A stretch of DNA of 64,000 nucleotides from Acidobacteriota bacterium (GTDB taxonomy: Bacteria; Acidobacteriota; Terriglobia; Terriglobales; Acidobacteriaceae), in assembly GCA_021779695.1 (NCBI GenBank), contig JAJYAE010000002.1:1-64000 (forward strand). Reading direction: 5' to 3'. This document shows positions 34,474-43,550 of this stretch, piece after piece (positions within the stretch are counted from its first letter, which is position 1; the number at the start of each line of letters is the position of its first letter). The position numbers were made by a program, and so were the translations under genes. The notes beneath the pieces are model-generated. The model was not told the origin of the DNA. It searched no databases and worked only from the letters and a program-made list of their open reading frames with translations.

Positions 34474-35441
34474 TGAAACTAGCTGACACCCGCGTCCTGG
34501 TCACCGGTGCATCCGGGTTTATCGGCTCACATCTCGTGCACCGTCTGCTCAACGAGGGTGCGCAGGTGGGAATTACCGTCCGCTACGCCAATCTCATCAA
34601 GAACGTGAGGCTCACGGACTGTTGGGAATGCCTGCACATCATCGAAGCGGACCTTCGCAACCGCGGCGCTCTGGCTGCCATTGCTAGTTTTCAGCCCCAG
34701 GTCGTGTTTCATCTGGCAGCGTATAACCACGTGGGGCAAAGTTTCACGCAGGTCGAAGAATGCTTCGATGTAAACGCCAAAGGCACTGCCAACCTGCTCG
34801 ACGTGTGCAGTGCGGTTCCTCGATTCGTCTATATCTCCAGTTCGGAGGTCTACGGCCAACAGGACGCTGTTCCGTTCGTGGAGTCGACGCAGCCCAGACC
34901 CATGTCGCCCTATGCGATAACGAAGTATGCCGGTGAGCTCTATTGCCGGATGAAGCAGTTGATGGCTCATAACTGTGGCGTCGTACTGCTCCGTCCCTTC
35001 AACGCATTTGGGCCCGGCCAGAGCACGAAGGCAATCATCCCGGAGCTGATTTTGAAGGCTCTCCGCGGGGAGGCGATCCTTACAACCTCAGGCGAGCAGA
35101 CCCGTGAGTTTAACTACGTCACGAATATCGTGGATGGAATACTGCTTGCCGCCCTCACCGAAGAGCCATTAGACGGGCCGGTGAATGTGTGCGGTGGCGA
35201 GGAAGTTCGTATTCGCGATCTTGTGCAGAAGATCGTTGAGATGACCGGAAGCAGTTCCCGCGTGGAGATGGGCGCTCTGTCGTATCGCCCAAATGAAATT
35301 TGGCGGATGTACGGTGATTCAACTAGGGCGAGAGACCTTCTCGGATGGAAGCCCGGTATTGATCTCGAATCCGGCCTGGCGAAAACGGTTGAATGGTTTA
35401 GCCGCCACGTGTTCCAAGCGGAGGTACAACATGCTCCATAG
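34470..35441 (+). CDS. NAD-dependent sugar epimerase/dehydratase
   Basis: 323 aa, extended short-chain dehydrogenase. GASGFIGSH at the N-terminus binds NAD; the catalytic Ser is in YISSSEVYG and the YxxxK pair is in YAITKYAGE. LRPFNAFGPGQ and a C-terminal LGWKPGIDLESGL are typical of GDP-mannose/dTDP-glucose 4,6-dehydratase relatives. It may also correspond to the hopanoid-associated epimerase group (HpnA), but the sequence is closer to the dehydratases. Coupled to the nucleotidyltransferase and 49 bp before hpnJ. Confidence 0.85.
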   Translation: MMKLADTRVLVTGASGFIGSHLVHRLLNEGAQVGITVRYANLIKNVRLTDCWECLHIIEADLRNRGALAAIASFQPQVVFHLAAYNHVGQSFTQVEECFDVNAKGTANLLDVCSAVPRFVYISSSEVYGQQDAVPFVESTQPRPMSPYAITKYAGELYCRMKQLMAHNCGVVLLRPFNAFGPGQSTKAIIPELILKALRGEAILTTSGEQTREFNYVTNIVDGILLAALTEEPLDGPVNVCGGEEVRIRDLVQKIVEMTGSSSRVEMGALSYRPNEIWRMYGDSTRARDLLGWKPGIDLESGLAKTVEWFSRHVFQAEVQHAP

Positions 35442-35490
35442 CATAAGTTTGACGAATGGTATCAATCTCCCGATTAAAGGTGACAGACCT

Positions 35491-36954
35491 ATGCGTGCTC
35501 TATTCCTGAATCCTCCATCTTTCGAAAAGTTCGATGGAGGCGCAAGCTCCCGTTGGCCGGCTACTCGCGAGATTGAGTCCTATTGGTATCCAGTGTGGCT
35601 CGCTTATCCTGCTGGCATGCTCGAAGGGTCGCGTTTGCTCGACGCCTCGCCACATCACATCTCGGCGGAGGAGACCATCGAGATCGCCAAAGGCTACGAG
35701 TTCCTCGTTCTATTCACCAGCACTCCGGGCTGGGCGAGCGACCAGAAGATTGCTGCTGCCATCAAACGGGCCAATCCGCAAATTCGAATTGCATTTGTTG
35801 GTCCTTCGGTGACGATTGCCCCAGACCGCGCGCTGGAGGAGTGCGACGCCATAGATTTCGTATGCCGCCGCGAGTTCGATTATTCCGTGGTGGAGTTTGC
35901 CAATGGTAAGCCGCTTGATGAGATTATGGGCATTAGCTATCGCAGAGACGGTAGAGTCGTTCATAATCAGGACCGGCCACAAGTTGAGGATCTCGACGCC
36001 CTGCCATGGGTCACTGACGTTTACGCGCGCGATCTCGACGTAACAAAATACAACGTGCCTTTCCTGTTGCATCCGTATGTTGCGCTTTATTCCACGCGTG
36101 GATGCCCCGCGCAATGCACCTTCTGCCTTTGGCCACAGACGCTTTCAGGCCACGCTTGGCGCAAACGCTCCACCGACGATGTGGCAGCGGAAATGGCACA
36201 TGCGAAGGATCTCTTCCCGCACGTGAAAGAGTTCTTTTTTGACGACGACACTTTCAACATCCAGAAGGCGCGCACTATCGAGCTGTGCTCAAAGCTTAAG
36301 CCGCTCGGGCTCACCTGGTCCTCCACCTCGCGCGTCACAACTGACCGCGAAACGCTGAAGGCCATGCGCGACGCCGGATGCCGATTGCTCATCGTTGGAT
36401 ATGAATCGGGCGACCCGCAGATCCTCAAAAACATAAAAAAGGGCGCAACCGTCGAGCGTGCGCGTAGCTTCACGCGCGATTGTCACGATCTTGGATTGAC
36501 GATCCATGGAACGTTTGTCATCGGCCTCCCGGGCGAGACCCGAGACAGTATCCGTCAGACGATCGATTTCGCCAAGGAGTTAGATGTCGAGACGCTCCAG
36601 GTGGCATTGGCCCATCCCTTTCCTGGCACTGAGTTCTACGAATACGTGAAACAGAACAATCTCATCACCATCGATGCCATGACGGACGAGCAGGGACATC
36701 AGCTTCCAAATATCATCTATCCCGGCTTGGACCGTGCTGAACTGTTGGATTGGGTGGAGCGCTTTTATGGTGAGTACTACTTCAGGCCCAAGGTGGCATG
36801 GAGAATCGTCCGCAAATCGCTTTTCGACACGGGCGAGCGGAAGCGGCTCTATAAAGAGGCGCGTGAGTTTCTGGCTCTTCGCCGTAAGCGCAAGGTGTTT
36901 GTTCGGAAGCAGGGCGCCATTTCAGGCGCAGCCCCTCGGCAAGCTGGCGGTTAA
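35491..36954 (+). CDS. hpnJ: Hopanoid-associated B12-radical SAM protein HpnJ
   Basis: 487 aa from the ATG at 35491. The N-terminal cobalamin-binding domain (about 1-140) is followed by the radical SAM core with the cluster motif CPAQCTFC (C-x3-C-x2-C, about residue 205-212). LIVGYESGDPQILKNIKKG and GTFVIGLPGETRDSI are typical of this branch. HpnJ acts in converting glucosaminyl bacteriohopanetetrol to the cyclitol ether. The neighbouring HpnI adds the sugar. Confidence rests on overall likeness to HpnJ and on the linkage. Confidence 0.85.
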   Translation: MRALFLNPPSFEKFDGGASSRWPATREIESYWYPVWLAYPAGMLEGSRLLDASPHHISAEETIEIAKGYEFLVLFTSTPGWASDQKIAAAIKRANPQIRIAFVGPSVTIAPDRALEECDAIDFVCRREFDYSVVEFANGKPLDEIMGISYRRDGRVVHNQDRPQVEDLDALPWVTDVYARDLDVTKYNVPFLLHPYVALYSTRGCPAQCTFCLWPQTLSGHAWRKRSTDDVAAEMAHAKDLFPHVKEFFFDDDTFNIQKARTIELCSKLKPLGLTWSSTSRVTTDRETLKAMRDAGCRLLIVGYESGDPQILKNIKKGATVERARSFTRDCHDLGLTIHGTFVIGLPGETRDSIRQTIDFAKELDVETLQVALAHPFPGTEFYEYVKQNNLITIDAMTDEQGHQLPNIIYPGLDRAELLDWVERFYGEYYFRPKVAWRIVRKSLFDTGERKRLYKEAREFLALRRKRKVFVRKQGAISGAAPRQAGG

Positions 36955-36978
36955 GAATCGTCGCACGTCTCATGCGGG

Positions 36979-38139
36979 ATGGCGTTCATGATCAACTTCA
37001 TTCTTCTCGTATGCGCTTTTGCAGGCATTTACCAGGTGGTCGCGCTCATCGCGTGCCTGCGGCACCTTCGTCGGCGTGAACCGGCGGCCGCTTTCACTCC
37101 ACCTATTTCCGTTTTGAAACCGGTGCGGGGGCTCGATCCAGGCTTCTATGAAGCGATTCGCTCGCACGCGACGCAGGACTACGATGAGTTTGAGTTGCTG
37201 TTCGGGGTGAGTGATCCCGGTGATGCAGCGATCCCGGAAATTCGTCGCCTCCAGGCGGAGTTCCCCAGGATTCGGATTGAGCTGATCCACTGTCCGGACG
37301 CTGCGCCGAATCCCAAAGTAGCCAAGCTCACCGAGCTTGTCAAGCACGCCCGATTTCCGGTCCTACTTGTTAACGACAGCGACATTCGAGTCGAAGGCCA
37401 GTATCTTCGCTCGATTGTGCAGCCCCTCGTTGATCCCCTTGTAGGGCTCGTAACTTGCTTGTATCGTGTACATGCAGTCGATCTGCCTGGCAAGTTTGAG
37501 GCGCTTGGAGTAGCGACGGATTTCGCTCCCAGTACGCTCGTCGCGCCGCTGGCGGGAGTGAAGGAATTCGGACTGGGAGCGACGCTTCTTTTTCGCGCGG
37601 AGGACCTGAAGCGTATCGGCGGGTACGGAGCCCTAGCCGGATATGTCGCGGACGATTACCAACTTGCGAAACGGCTATGTGGTCTCGGGCTTCGAGTTCA
37701 CTTGTCCAAGACCGTAGTCGAAACCTCATCGGATGAGGCCACGTGGCGGGGAGCCTGGCGCCATCAGGTTCGCTGGCAGCGTATGATTCGAGTCTCGCGC
37801 TGGGGTGGATACATTGGATTGCCCATAACGTTCGCAACCCTCTGGTCCCTGGTTGCGGCTCTTTCGGGAGCCCCCGTGTTGGCAGCAGCGATCCTGCTCA
37901 CTCGACTGGCAATGGCGCTCACCTCCGGAGTCGCCGTATTACGATGCCCCATCACAGCGCGGTTCTGGCCACTGATCCCCATCCGCGATCTTTGGGGCGC
38001 TGGCGTCTGGCTCGGCGGTTTGTGCGGGAATACGATTCTCTGGCGCGGGGCCTTTCTTCGCTTGAAGCGGGATGGGCGGATTGCCAGTAACCCTCCGGGC
38101 GCTGCGACCGAATCGGCAGTATCACCTTCCCCACGGTAA
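36979..38139 (+). CDS. hpnI: Hopanoid glycosyltransferase HpnI
   Basis: 386 aa, GT2 family. An N-terminal membrane helix (about 4-24) is followed by the catalytic domain with ISVLKPVRGLDPG, a metal site NDSDIRV (about 132-138), the VADDYQLAKR acceptor segment, and the HQVRWQRM (Q-x2-R-W) motif. Two C-terminal membrane helices (about 283-312, 345-365) complete the ceramide-glucosyltransferase-like layout. HpnI adds N-acetylglucosamine to bacteriohopanetetrol at the inner membrane. No deacetylase HpnK is recognisable in the window. Confidence 0.87.
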   Translation: MAFMINFILLVCAFAGIYQVVALIACLRHLRRREPAAAFTPPISVLKPVRGLDPGFYEAIRSHATQDYDEFELLFGVSDPGDAAIPEIRRLQAEFPRIRIELIHCPDAAPNPKVAKLTELVKHARFPVLLVNDSDIRVEGQYLRSIVQPLVDPLVGLVTCLYRVHAVDLPGKFEALGVATDFAPSTLVAPLAGVKEFGLGATLLFRAEDLKRIGGYGALAGYVADDYQLAKRLCGLGLRVHLSKTVVETSSDEATWRGAWRHQVRWQRMIRVSRWGGYIGLPITFATLWSLVAALSGAPVLAAAILLTRLAMALTSGVAVLRCPITARFWPLIPIRDLWGAGVWLGGLCGNTILWRGAFLRLKRDGRIASNPPGAATESAVSPSPR

Positions 38140-38594
38140 CAGTGACTTCAGCCAAGAACGAGAAGCCATGACAAATACAACGCGGAAAATGACCGGCGCA
38201 AGCGCCAATACCTTGCCCACCCTTTGAGGAAGCCAAGCGGCACAAGCTCGGGAGCAGTGCGACGTGCGGGCCAATAAAGCCAATTTGGGCGCGGCGGTTC
38301 TTGTTCTTGATGGCTTCAACGCCTTTAATAATTCTTGTTCAAGGATGGTTGCTTGTTTGCAGAGCCAATAGCTCGTAGTCGTTTGCGATACTCAGCACAT
38401 CATCGATCGTCTGAAGGTGAGCTGCCGATCCATCAAATTTGCTTCCCTCGACGAGTGCGGGGCCTGTATGTGCCAGGTCGAAAATCCGATAGAAAGGTGA
38501 TTTCGTGTTTCGCTTGAAAGCGCGCGCCTGCCCCACCATCGAAGCCGTCAAACGCTGGCGGGTTGAGGAAGAGGGTTCTCTATCAAACGATTTC
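38140..38594. other. Intergenic region with an uncertain minus-strand frame
   Basis: A 90-codon frame at 38339-38611 on the minus strand (reading DLAHTGPALVEGSKFDG and TIDDVLSIANDYELLAL) overlaps the end of the DedA gene. It could be the decayed 3' part of another gene. No domain recognised and no ribosome-binding site, so I do not call it as a gene. Confidence 0.3.
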
Positions 38595-39194
38595 TCATTT
38601 AAGCGAATCACGATGTCGGCGTGCGAAACACCATTGAAACGCCGCAGGGAGGATCAGGACCAGACAACACGCGGCAGTTGCTTCGACAAGCAGGCTTCGA
38701 CGGCCCAACACATTCATTATTGCGTAACCCGCTGTAAAGCCGCCGATCAAGAACGCAGTCGTCCATGCCAGGTTGCCAACGCCCGCCATATAGAGAAAAC
38801 GACGTGTTGTCAATTGGGTTGAACCAGCGGCAAACGGTACAAGAGCGCTCGGTAGCAGCGAAAACTTAACGCTAAGAATCGCTCCTATAACTCCGCGCCG
38901 GACGAGATTGACGACCTTAGGGAAATGGTCTTTAAAATACCAGGATCGCGTCGGCTTGGAAAATCTGCGCGCCGCGTACCTTCCAATACGGAACCACACG
39001 CAATCCGCGACGAACCCCGCTACAAAGACGACGAAGAATGCCCACGAGATGTTAAAGCGGCCGTTCGAGGCGAGTACACCCATAGCCACCACAAAGGGAG
39101 GCGCTGGTATGGAAACCGCGGCTTGATCGAGAAAGACGAGGGCGAAGATCAGCACGTAACCGTATGTCAGGACCAGATGAGAAATGTGTTCCAT
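38595..39194 (-). CDS. DedA/SNARE-associated membrane protein
   Basis: 199 aa with five to six hydrophobic helices. The DedA hallmarks are visible: SIPAPPFVVAMGVLAS near the N-terminus, FVADCVWFRIGRYAARRF (G-R-x-x-G-like region), and the FSLLPSALVPFAAGS loop with conserved Pro. DedA proteins are undecaprenyl-phosphate or phospholipid scramblases/flippases. Next to hopanoid genes, on the opposite strand. Confidence 0.88.
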   Translation of the reverse strand: MEHISHLVLTYGYVLIFALVFLDQAAVSIPAPPFVVAMGVLASNGRFNISWAFFVVFVAGFVADCVWFRIGRYAARRFSKPTRSWYFKDHFPKVVNLVRRGVIGAILSVKFSLLPSALVPFAAGSTQLTTRRFLYMAGVGNLAWTTAFLIGGFTAGYAIMNVLGRRSLLVEATAACCLVLILPAAFQWCFARRHRDSLK

Positions 39195-39350
39195 TGTGCC
39201 TCACGTCCAGATCGCTAACCGCAGGTTGTCCGAACGACTAAAGTCGCCCCCATCTTCGCGTCGATTACTTACTAGTCATAATGATCGTCCTTACAATGCG
39301 AACCGGAGCTCACCCTCGAGCTTGGGTATTCGAATATGGTAGTTGAATAA

Positions 39351-39725
39351 TCTCCGACGCGGTCCGCCGGCAGCTTCAAAGCGGAGCAGGAGAAGCGGCG
39401 CAGCCAAGAAGCCATCACCAACGCCACGTATCCTGAGTGCCATCATTGCCGCTGTTCCCATATACGGCAAATAAAGCGCGACCTGCTCTTCATCGCGGAA
39501 CTGCTACTGGCCTCGCTCGCTAACCGTAGGTTGGAGATGATCGCTCGCAGCCGTAGTATAAAAGGCGCCAGGACACAGCAGGACGGAGCTGAGGCGCTCA
39601 AATCAGAAGCCCAGATATACAAGATCGAGGCCGACGCCCTTGCCCTCACAGTCAAGCAGGAATTGTCGGCCAAGGACAGGGTAGAGCAGGCAAAAAGGGC
39701 CGAACCGAAGCGGTCTAAGTGGTAG
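39351..39725 (+). pseudogene. Orphan coding-like frame without a start
   Basis: A frame open from 39351 (after TAA) to the TAG at 39725 reads coding-like text: HHCRCSHIRQIKRDL, then LLLASLANRRLEMIAR, then a charged coiled coil AEALKSEAQIYKIEADALAL. The only ATG is internal at 39531. It could be the 3' part of a lost plasmid gene. The remainder of 39195-39898 shows nothing convincing. Confidence 0.35.
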
Positions 39726-39898
39726 CTGAGCTAGCTTGAGGACTCGCTCGACGTGGAGATCGACGGTACCTCCGATCTGGAATCCATGCTCGACCAACTG
39801 AGCTACACGCTCTTACCATGTCCAACGTAGCACAACTTCCGGCGCGAGGAGAGGTGGCTGGGCTACGACTGGATTTGCGCTTAAGTATAGATGTGGTG

Positions 39899-41485
39899 TC
39901 AATTGGGGAGGAGGCGGCAGACCTTCACGGCGGGGTTGGTGTAGGGACAATCGAGACGGGTTGGATTGAAACGTTGGAGGACGATCCAGGTGACGCCCAG
40001 CGGGACGAGAAGGTGCAGGCGCTGGGCATCGGTCTGGGTGCCGAGGCTGGTCTGGGCGGCAACTCCGCGGATCCACGCGGCGGACAAGGCGGGGGAGATG
40101 GCGGCCTCGCCTCCGTCTTTCGAATAGTCGGGGAGGACGCTGCGCTCCGCGATGGCACGGAAAGTCTGGGCGTCTTCTCCGGGGATGCCGATGTAGTTGG
40201 CGTCGATGGCGAAGAGGGCGTTTCGAGGGGTGCTGCGGCTGATCCAGAGAAATGCCTGGACCCAGGAGTTTGCTGGCGGAAGTCCGGGCAGTTCGAGGTG
40301 CAGCGAGGCTGGATAGATCTGCCGCTGAGCGTACAGCATGATGCCGCCCAGCAAAAGTGTTGCGCTGATCCAACGGAGTGCGCTTCGCTTCAGGAGTCGC
40401 CGGCCGAGAAAGGCGCCGAGACCGAGGATCATGACGATGTAGATGAGTTGAAAGATGCGTAAGGGCTGGAGGCGGGCAAGCAGGTGCGAGGCCAGGGAGG
40501 GGCGGGCGAAGAGCAGGGCGGAGGTAATGCTGGTGAGTCCTCCAGCGAGGCACATGCGAGCGAGGGAAGCGAAGGCATTGCGCCGGTCGGTAAACCTGCG
40601 CAGTCCGGTCAGGCTAAAGCTGACTAGCAGGGGGGCTATGAGGCCGAATTGCTCGTACCAGGTCCAGGAACCCAAGAACCAGTAGGAACGGGTGAGAGCG
40701 CTAGAGACGTAGCTCGAGGACTCGGGTGGGGCGATTAGTTGGATCGCAGCGGCGGCGGCAATGGCTAGCCCAGAGAGCAGGCCGGTTCGAGAGAGGCGAC
40801 CGGCAGGTCTGGGGGCGAGAGTGCAGAGCAGCAAAAGAACCGCCTCGATTGCGTAAATGCCCATGAGCATGTGCATGGCACAGGCGGCAAGCAGGGAGAA
40901 GAGGCAGAGTGCGAGGCCGCAGCGACGTGCGCCGGGAGACTCGGAGAGGCTAAGCTGCAGCGTGCCGGCGAGAGCGAACAGAGCGCAAGGAGTGGAGAAG
41001 CTTCGTGCCGTGAGATTTGGGTCCATGAGCATCAGCGACGTGCCAGCGATGGGGAGCGTAAGCCAGAGGGCGAGAAGGCCCACGGCACCCGCGCGTGCGG
41101 CTGGCGCGGTAAAGCATCGCGACGCCAGCATCGATGCGGCGCAGAGGGTGAGCCAGCATGCCACCAGGTGGGCGGCGAGAAGAACCCACGGAAGGGGTAG
41201 GCGCGTGACGCGCAGGACGGTGGTCATGGCGGGGATGAAGAGAGAGAATGGCAGGTGGCCGGCGACGAATTCGGTTCCGTGCTGGAAAAGTGAGGGGTCG
41301 ACGGATTGTTTAATTCCGGCCAGGTACAAGCCGCCGTCTTCGGAGTAGGGGTGGTAGCCTCCGATGATCACGGCGAGGGGCGTAAGCGCGGTTGGGAGCA
41401 GGAGTCCGAAGTAAGCAGCGCGTCGATCACGAGGATGTCTCGCTGTCAGTGTTTGCAGGGCTGATGCGAATGTTGTCGTCGTCAA
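39899..41485 (-). CDS. Large polytopic membrane protein
   Basis: 528 aa with about eleven to twelve hydrophobic segments spread over residues 25-400, and a C-terminal soluble domain (about 400-525) containing TPRNALFAIDANYIGIPGEDAQTFRA. The pattern of N-terminal membrane helices with a YSEDGGLYLAGIKQ loop resembles GT-C-type glycosyltransferases or similar integral proteins of unknown function. I do not assign a reaction. Base composition is noticeably GC-rich compared with the neighbours. Confidence 0.7.
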   Translation of the reverse strand: MTTTTFASALQTLTARHPRDRRAAYFGLLLPTALTPLAVIIGGYHPYSEDGGLYLAGIKQSVDPSLFQHGTEFVAGHLPFSLFIPAMTTVLRVTRLPLPWVLLAAHLVACWLTLCAASMLASRCFTAPAARAGAVGLLALWLTLPIAGTSLMLMDPNLTARSFSTPCALFALAGTLQLSLSESPGARRCGLALCLFSLLAACAMHMLMGIYAIEAVLLLLCTLAPRPAGRLSRTGLLSGLAIAAAAAIQLIAPPESSSYVSSALTRSYWFLGSWTWYEQFGLIAPLLVSFSLTGLRRFTDRRNAFASLARMCLAGGLTSITSALLFARPSLASHLLARLQPLRIFQLIYIVMILGLGAFLGRRLLKRSALRWISATLLLGGIMLYAQRQIYPASLHLELPGLPPANSWVQAFLWISRSTPRNALFAIDANYIGIPGEDAQTFRAIAERSVLPDYSKDGGEAAISPALSAAWIRGVAAQTSLGTQTDAQRLHLLVPLGVTWIVLQRFNPTRLDCPYTNPAVKVCRLLPN

Positions 41486-41499
41486 GGGCTCTGGCTCCG

Positions 41500-41728
41500 T
41501 AAAAATGTAGAACGCCTTTGAACGGCGTGAAATGGGGTAGTATACCCGTTCTTCTGAGACCCACGTGACGAACGCTGGGTGTCTCGTCGAATCAGTTAGA
41601 CCCGCATTCGTAGGAGGATTGCGGCGAAAGGGAGCGTCTGAACGCTAAGTGGTGACGCCGTAATGCCTTCGGCACACGGTGGAAGCACCGACACCTCTGT
41701 CAGCCAACCTCACTAGGTAGGAGCCGTC
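41500..41728 (+). promoter_or_regulatory. Structured region between divergent genes
   Basis: On the plus strand a hairpin GCCGT-TGCC-TTC-GGCA-ACGGT is found near 41647-41672 and is followed by further GC-rich pairing and a good TAGGAG box at about 41719 before a 31-codon ORF (41729-41824, one hydrophobic stretch). This could be a cis-acting RNA, but the same bases are also the 3' part of a possible minus-strand gene. No known riboswitch class recognised. Confidence 0.3.
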
Positions 41729-41989
41729 ATGTCCGTCGAAACAATCACAGAGATAGCATGCTTCTCCATCGTCTTCGGTTCCGGCTTTCACTCCGGTTGG
41801 CTGGTTCGAGGGCGACGCGAGTAGAAGATGCGAAGGTGGAGCAAGGCATGCGGTTAGCTCGCCTTTATCGGCCCATTCGCCCTCGCGGCTTCCTTGTTCT
41901 CGCCGTATGGAACATCCCCATCTACACAAGCAGGGAAGCGGGTTACTCCCGCGCCAAAGAGGACGCTTTTTTAGGCCTGAGGACGTCAT
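41645..41989 (-). CDS. Possible small zinc-site protein coupled to channel gene
   Basis: 114 aa. The start overlaps the stop of the upstream channel-like gene by 4 bp (ATGA). The C-terminal part reads ACYLCDCFDGHDGSYLVRL, then GVGASTVCRRHYG, giving a plausible zinc site (C-x2-C ... C-x2-H). The N-terminal 60 residues look low in structure and may not be coding. It competes with a plus-strand structured region. Confidence 0.35.
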   Translation of the reverse strand: MTSSGLKKRPLWRGSNPLPCLCRWGCSIRREQGSREGEWADKGELTACLAPPSHLLLASPSNQPTGVKAGTEDDGEACYLCDCFDGHDGSYLVRLADRGVGASTVCRRHYGVTT

Positions 41990-43062
41990 CTTGGAGTTAC
42001 CTTCCCGAAGTAGTAATAAAGTGAAAAGTTCGGGAAAGCGCCCGCAATATCGTGGTTGCCAGCTGCGGTGAAAAGCACGCCGACCGACGAGACAATGCGG
42101 TGGGTGAGATTGTACTCGACAGTCGGCTGTACTCCGACTACCCCGAAGGTTTTTTGGCCGGCGGTGACGCTGGCCCGGTCAATCCGAAACGGCAATCCAT
42201 CGACTCCGATAAACTCGGTCGCATAACCGAATCCGCGCTTTTCGTTGAGCACGTGCTCGAAAGCGAAACGATACTGGAGGATGTCTCCGTACCGCTGTGC
42301 GGCGCCATCCTTTGAACTCGGAATTTGGTAAGAGTAGTACACTGCCCCGGAGACACGGAATGGGCGGACGTTCTTGCGGAAACTAAGTGACTCGGTGAGC
42401 ACCGGCGTCCCGAAGTGGGTCGACGGTAATTTCCCAAGCGGCGAGAATCCCCCTGGGGTGCTTGGCGTATTGAACCATGAGCTTGTGGGCAGCGCAAAAT
42501 ACGAAACGAGTGTGAGCGACGGTCGCCACGTGCCGGGTCGCTGAATCAGAAAGCGATATCTGAGGTCCACAGTGGTGTCGCCTACCCCTACGCCATGACT
42601 CGCCGGCTGCCCACCGCCCGGGCCTTGCCACCAAGAAACCGCTGGAATGTAAGCATCGACTTGGATCGAATTGGTGACGCCGTAGTCGAACTCGAGTTGA
42701 GGGTTGACCACACTCAAATGTTGCTGCAGCGGCTGCGTCCCGGTCGACCAGCCCTCTCCGTACTGGGCCCACCCGAATTCGCTGTAAGCGTAGGTTTTGA
42801 CGAAGAACTTCCCCGGCGCGAGTAGGTCCGCCGTGGTGATGAGCTGTGGGCCAGCGGTCAGTGGATTCCAGCTACTGCGGTAGAGAGCGAGCGCAGTATT
42901 ATCGGCGGAGATGGCCTGTCCGGAGCAGGGCTGCCGGCAGACCGCTACTAAGACAAGAAGAAATAGCACGAGATGGGCCAGTTTCATCATCCGCCATCCA
43001 AGCAAAGATGGATGGAATATACTTGGTGCGCCAAGCTTGTAAAGGGGGGAGATCATTGTCAT
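41986..43062 (-). CDS. Outer-membrane beta-barrel protein (phenol-degradation MetA-like)
   Basis: Up to 358 aa; an internal start at about residue 25 (MMKLAHLVLFLL) would give a clean signal peptide ending PCSG-QA. The rest is alternating aromatic/polar beta strands ending in YYYFGK, a typical C-terminal barrel strand, with the VGVGDTTVDLRYRF strand of the MetA-pathway (DUF/PF13557) channel family. Such porin-like proteins are found with metal and aromatic operons. It follows an arsR gene by 37 bp and may form one operon with it. Confidence 0.75.
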   Translation of the reverse strand: MTMISPLYKLGAPSIFHPSLLGWRMMKLAHLVLFLLVLVAVCRQPCSGQAISADNTALALYRSSWNPLTAGPQLITTADLLAPGKFFVKTYAYSEFGWAQYGEGWSTGTQPLQQHLSVVNPQLEFDYGVTNSIQVDAYIPAVSWWQGPGGGQPASHGVGVGDTTVDLRYRFLIQRPGTWRPSLTLVSYFALPTSSWFNTPSTPGGFSPLGKLPSTHFGTPVLTESLSFRKNVRPFRVSGAVYYSYQIPSSKDGAAQRYGDILQYRFAFEHVLNEKRGFGYATEFIGVDGLPFRIDRASVTAGQKTFGVVGVQPTVEYNLTHRIVSSVGVLFTAAGNHDIAGAFPNFSLYYYFGKVTPR

Positions 43063-43099
43063 TCCTTTTTGGGGGGCAATCTTTTAAGGGAATCATCCG

Positions 43100-43441
43100 T
43101 CAGTCGAAAAGTCGATGCTTCCGGAGCAGTCCGACATTGACAGAGTACAGAGTGAATTTGCCTTCCTCTCGGCGTCCTATCACTTTGGCGTCCTCGAGCA
43201 TCCGCAGATGATGAGCAACTGTGGACGGCGCGCCACCCACGCTGGCCACGATGTCGCAAACGCACAACTCCTGAACCGCCAACAGGCCCAGAATCTTTAA
43301 CCGTATTTCGTTCCCTAGCGCCTGGAAAATGCGGGCTCGTTCGGCGATGATGGCCGGGTCTTTGAGGGCTGGATGAAGCTGAGTCGCCTTCTTCTCGATC
43401 CGGCTACACTCTTCGGGTGTGCACCTTAACTTTGCCTTCAC
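43100..43441 (-). CDS. arsR: ArsR-family metalloregulator
   Basis: 113 aa. Winged HTH: ALGNEIRLKILGLLA, then ELCVCDIVASVGGAPSTVAHHLRML with the CVC arsenite/antimonite-binding pair in the alpha3 helix. The N-terminus carries further Cys (CTPEECSR). It is probably autoregulated and represses the following channel gene. Confidence 0.88.
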   Translation of the reverse strand: MKAKLRCTPEECSRIEKKATQLHPALKDPAIIAERARIFQALGNEIRLKILGLLAVQELCVCDIVASVGGAPSTVAHHLRMLEDAKVIGRREEGKFTLYSVNVGLLRKHRLFD

Positions 43442-43550
43442 TGCAATAGACTCCTAAAACTATTCATATTTGAGCTTTGCCAACCTAGGCGGACGTGCCT
43501 GGCTGACCTCCACTGACATGCTTGCGACCACAATGCCCCGCCAACAGAAA

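Noticed and set aside
39750..39820. tRNA-like text on the minus strand (AGCGTGTAGCTCAGTTGG, then GATTCCAGATC)
   Set aside because: The D-arm is typical, but the anticodon stem does not pair, no proper T-arm (GGTTCGAATCC) or CCA-ended acceptor is found. At most a tRNA fragment.
39813..40553. Minus-strand frame opposite the end of the large membrane protein in another phase
   Set aside because: Arg/Pro/His-rich text from GC-rich codon shadow of the real gene at 39899-41485.
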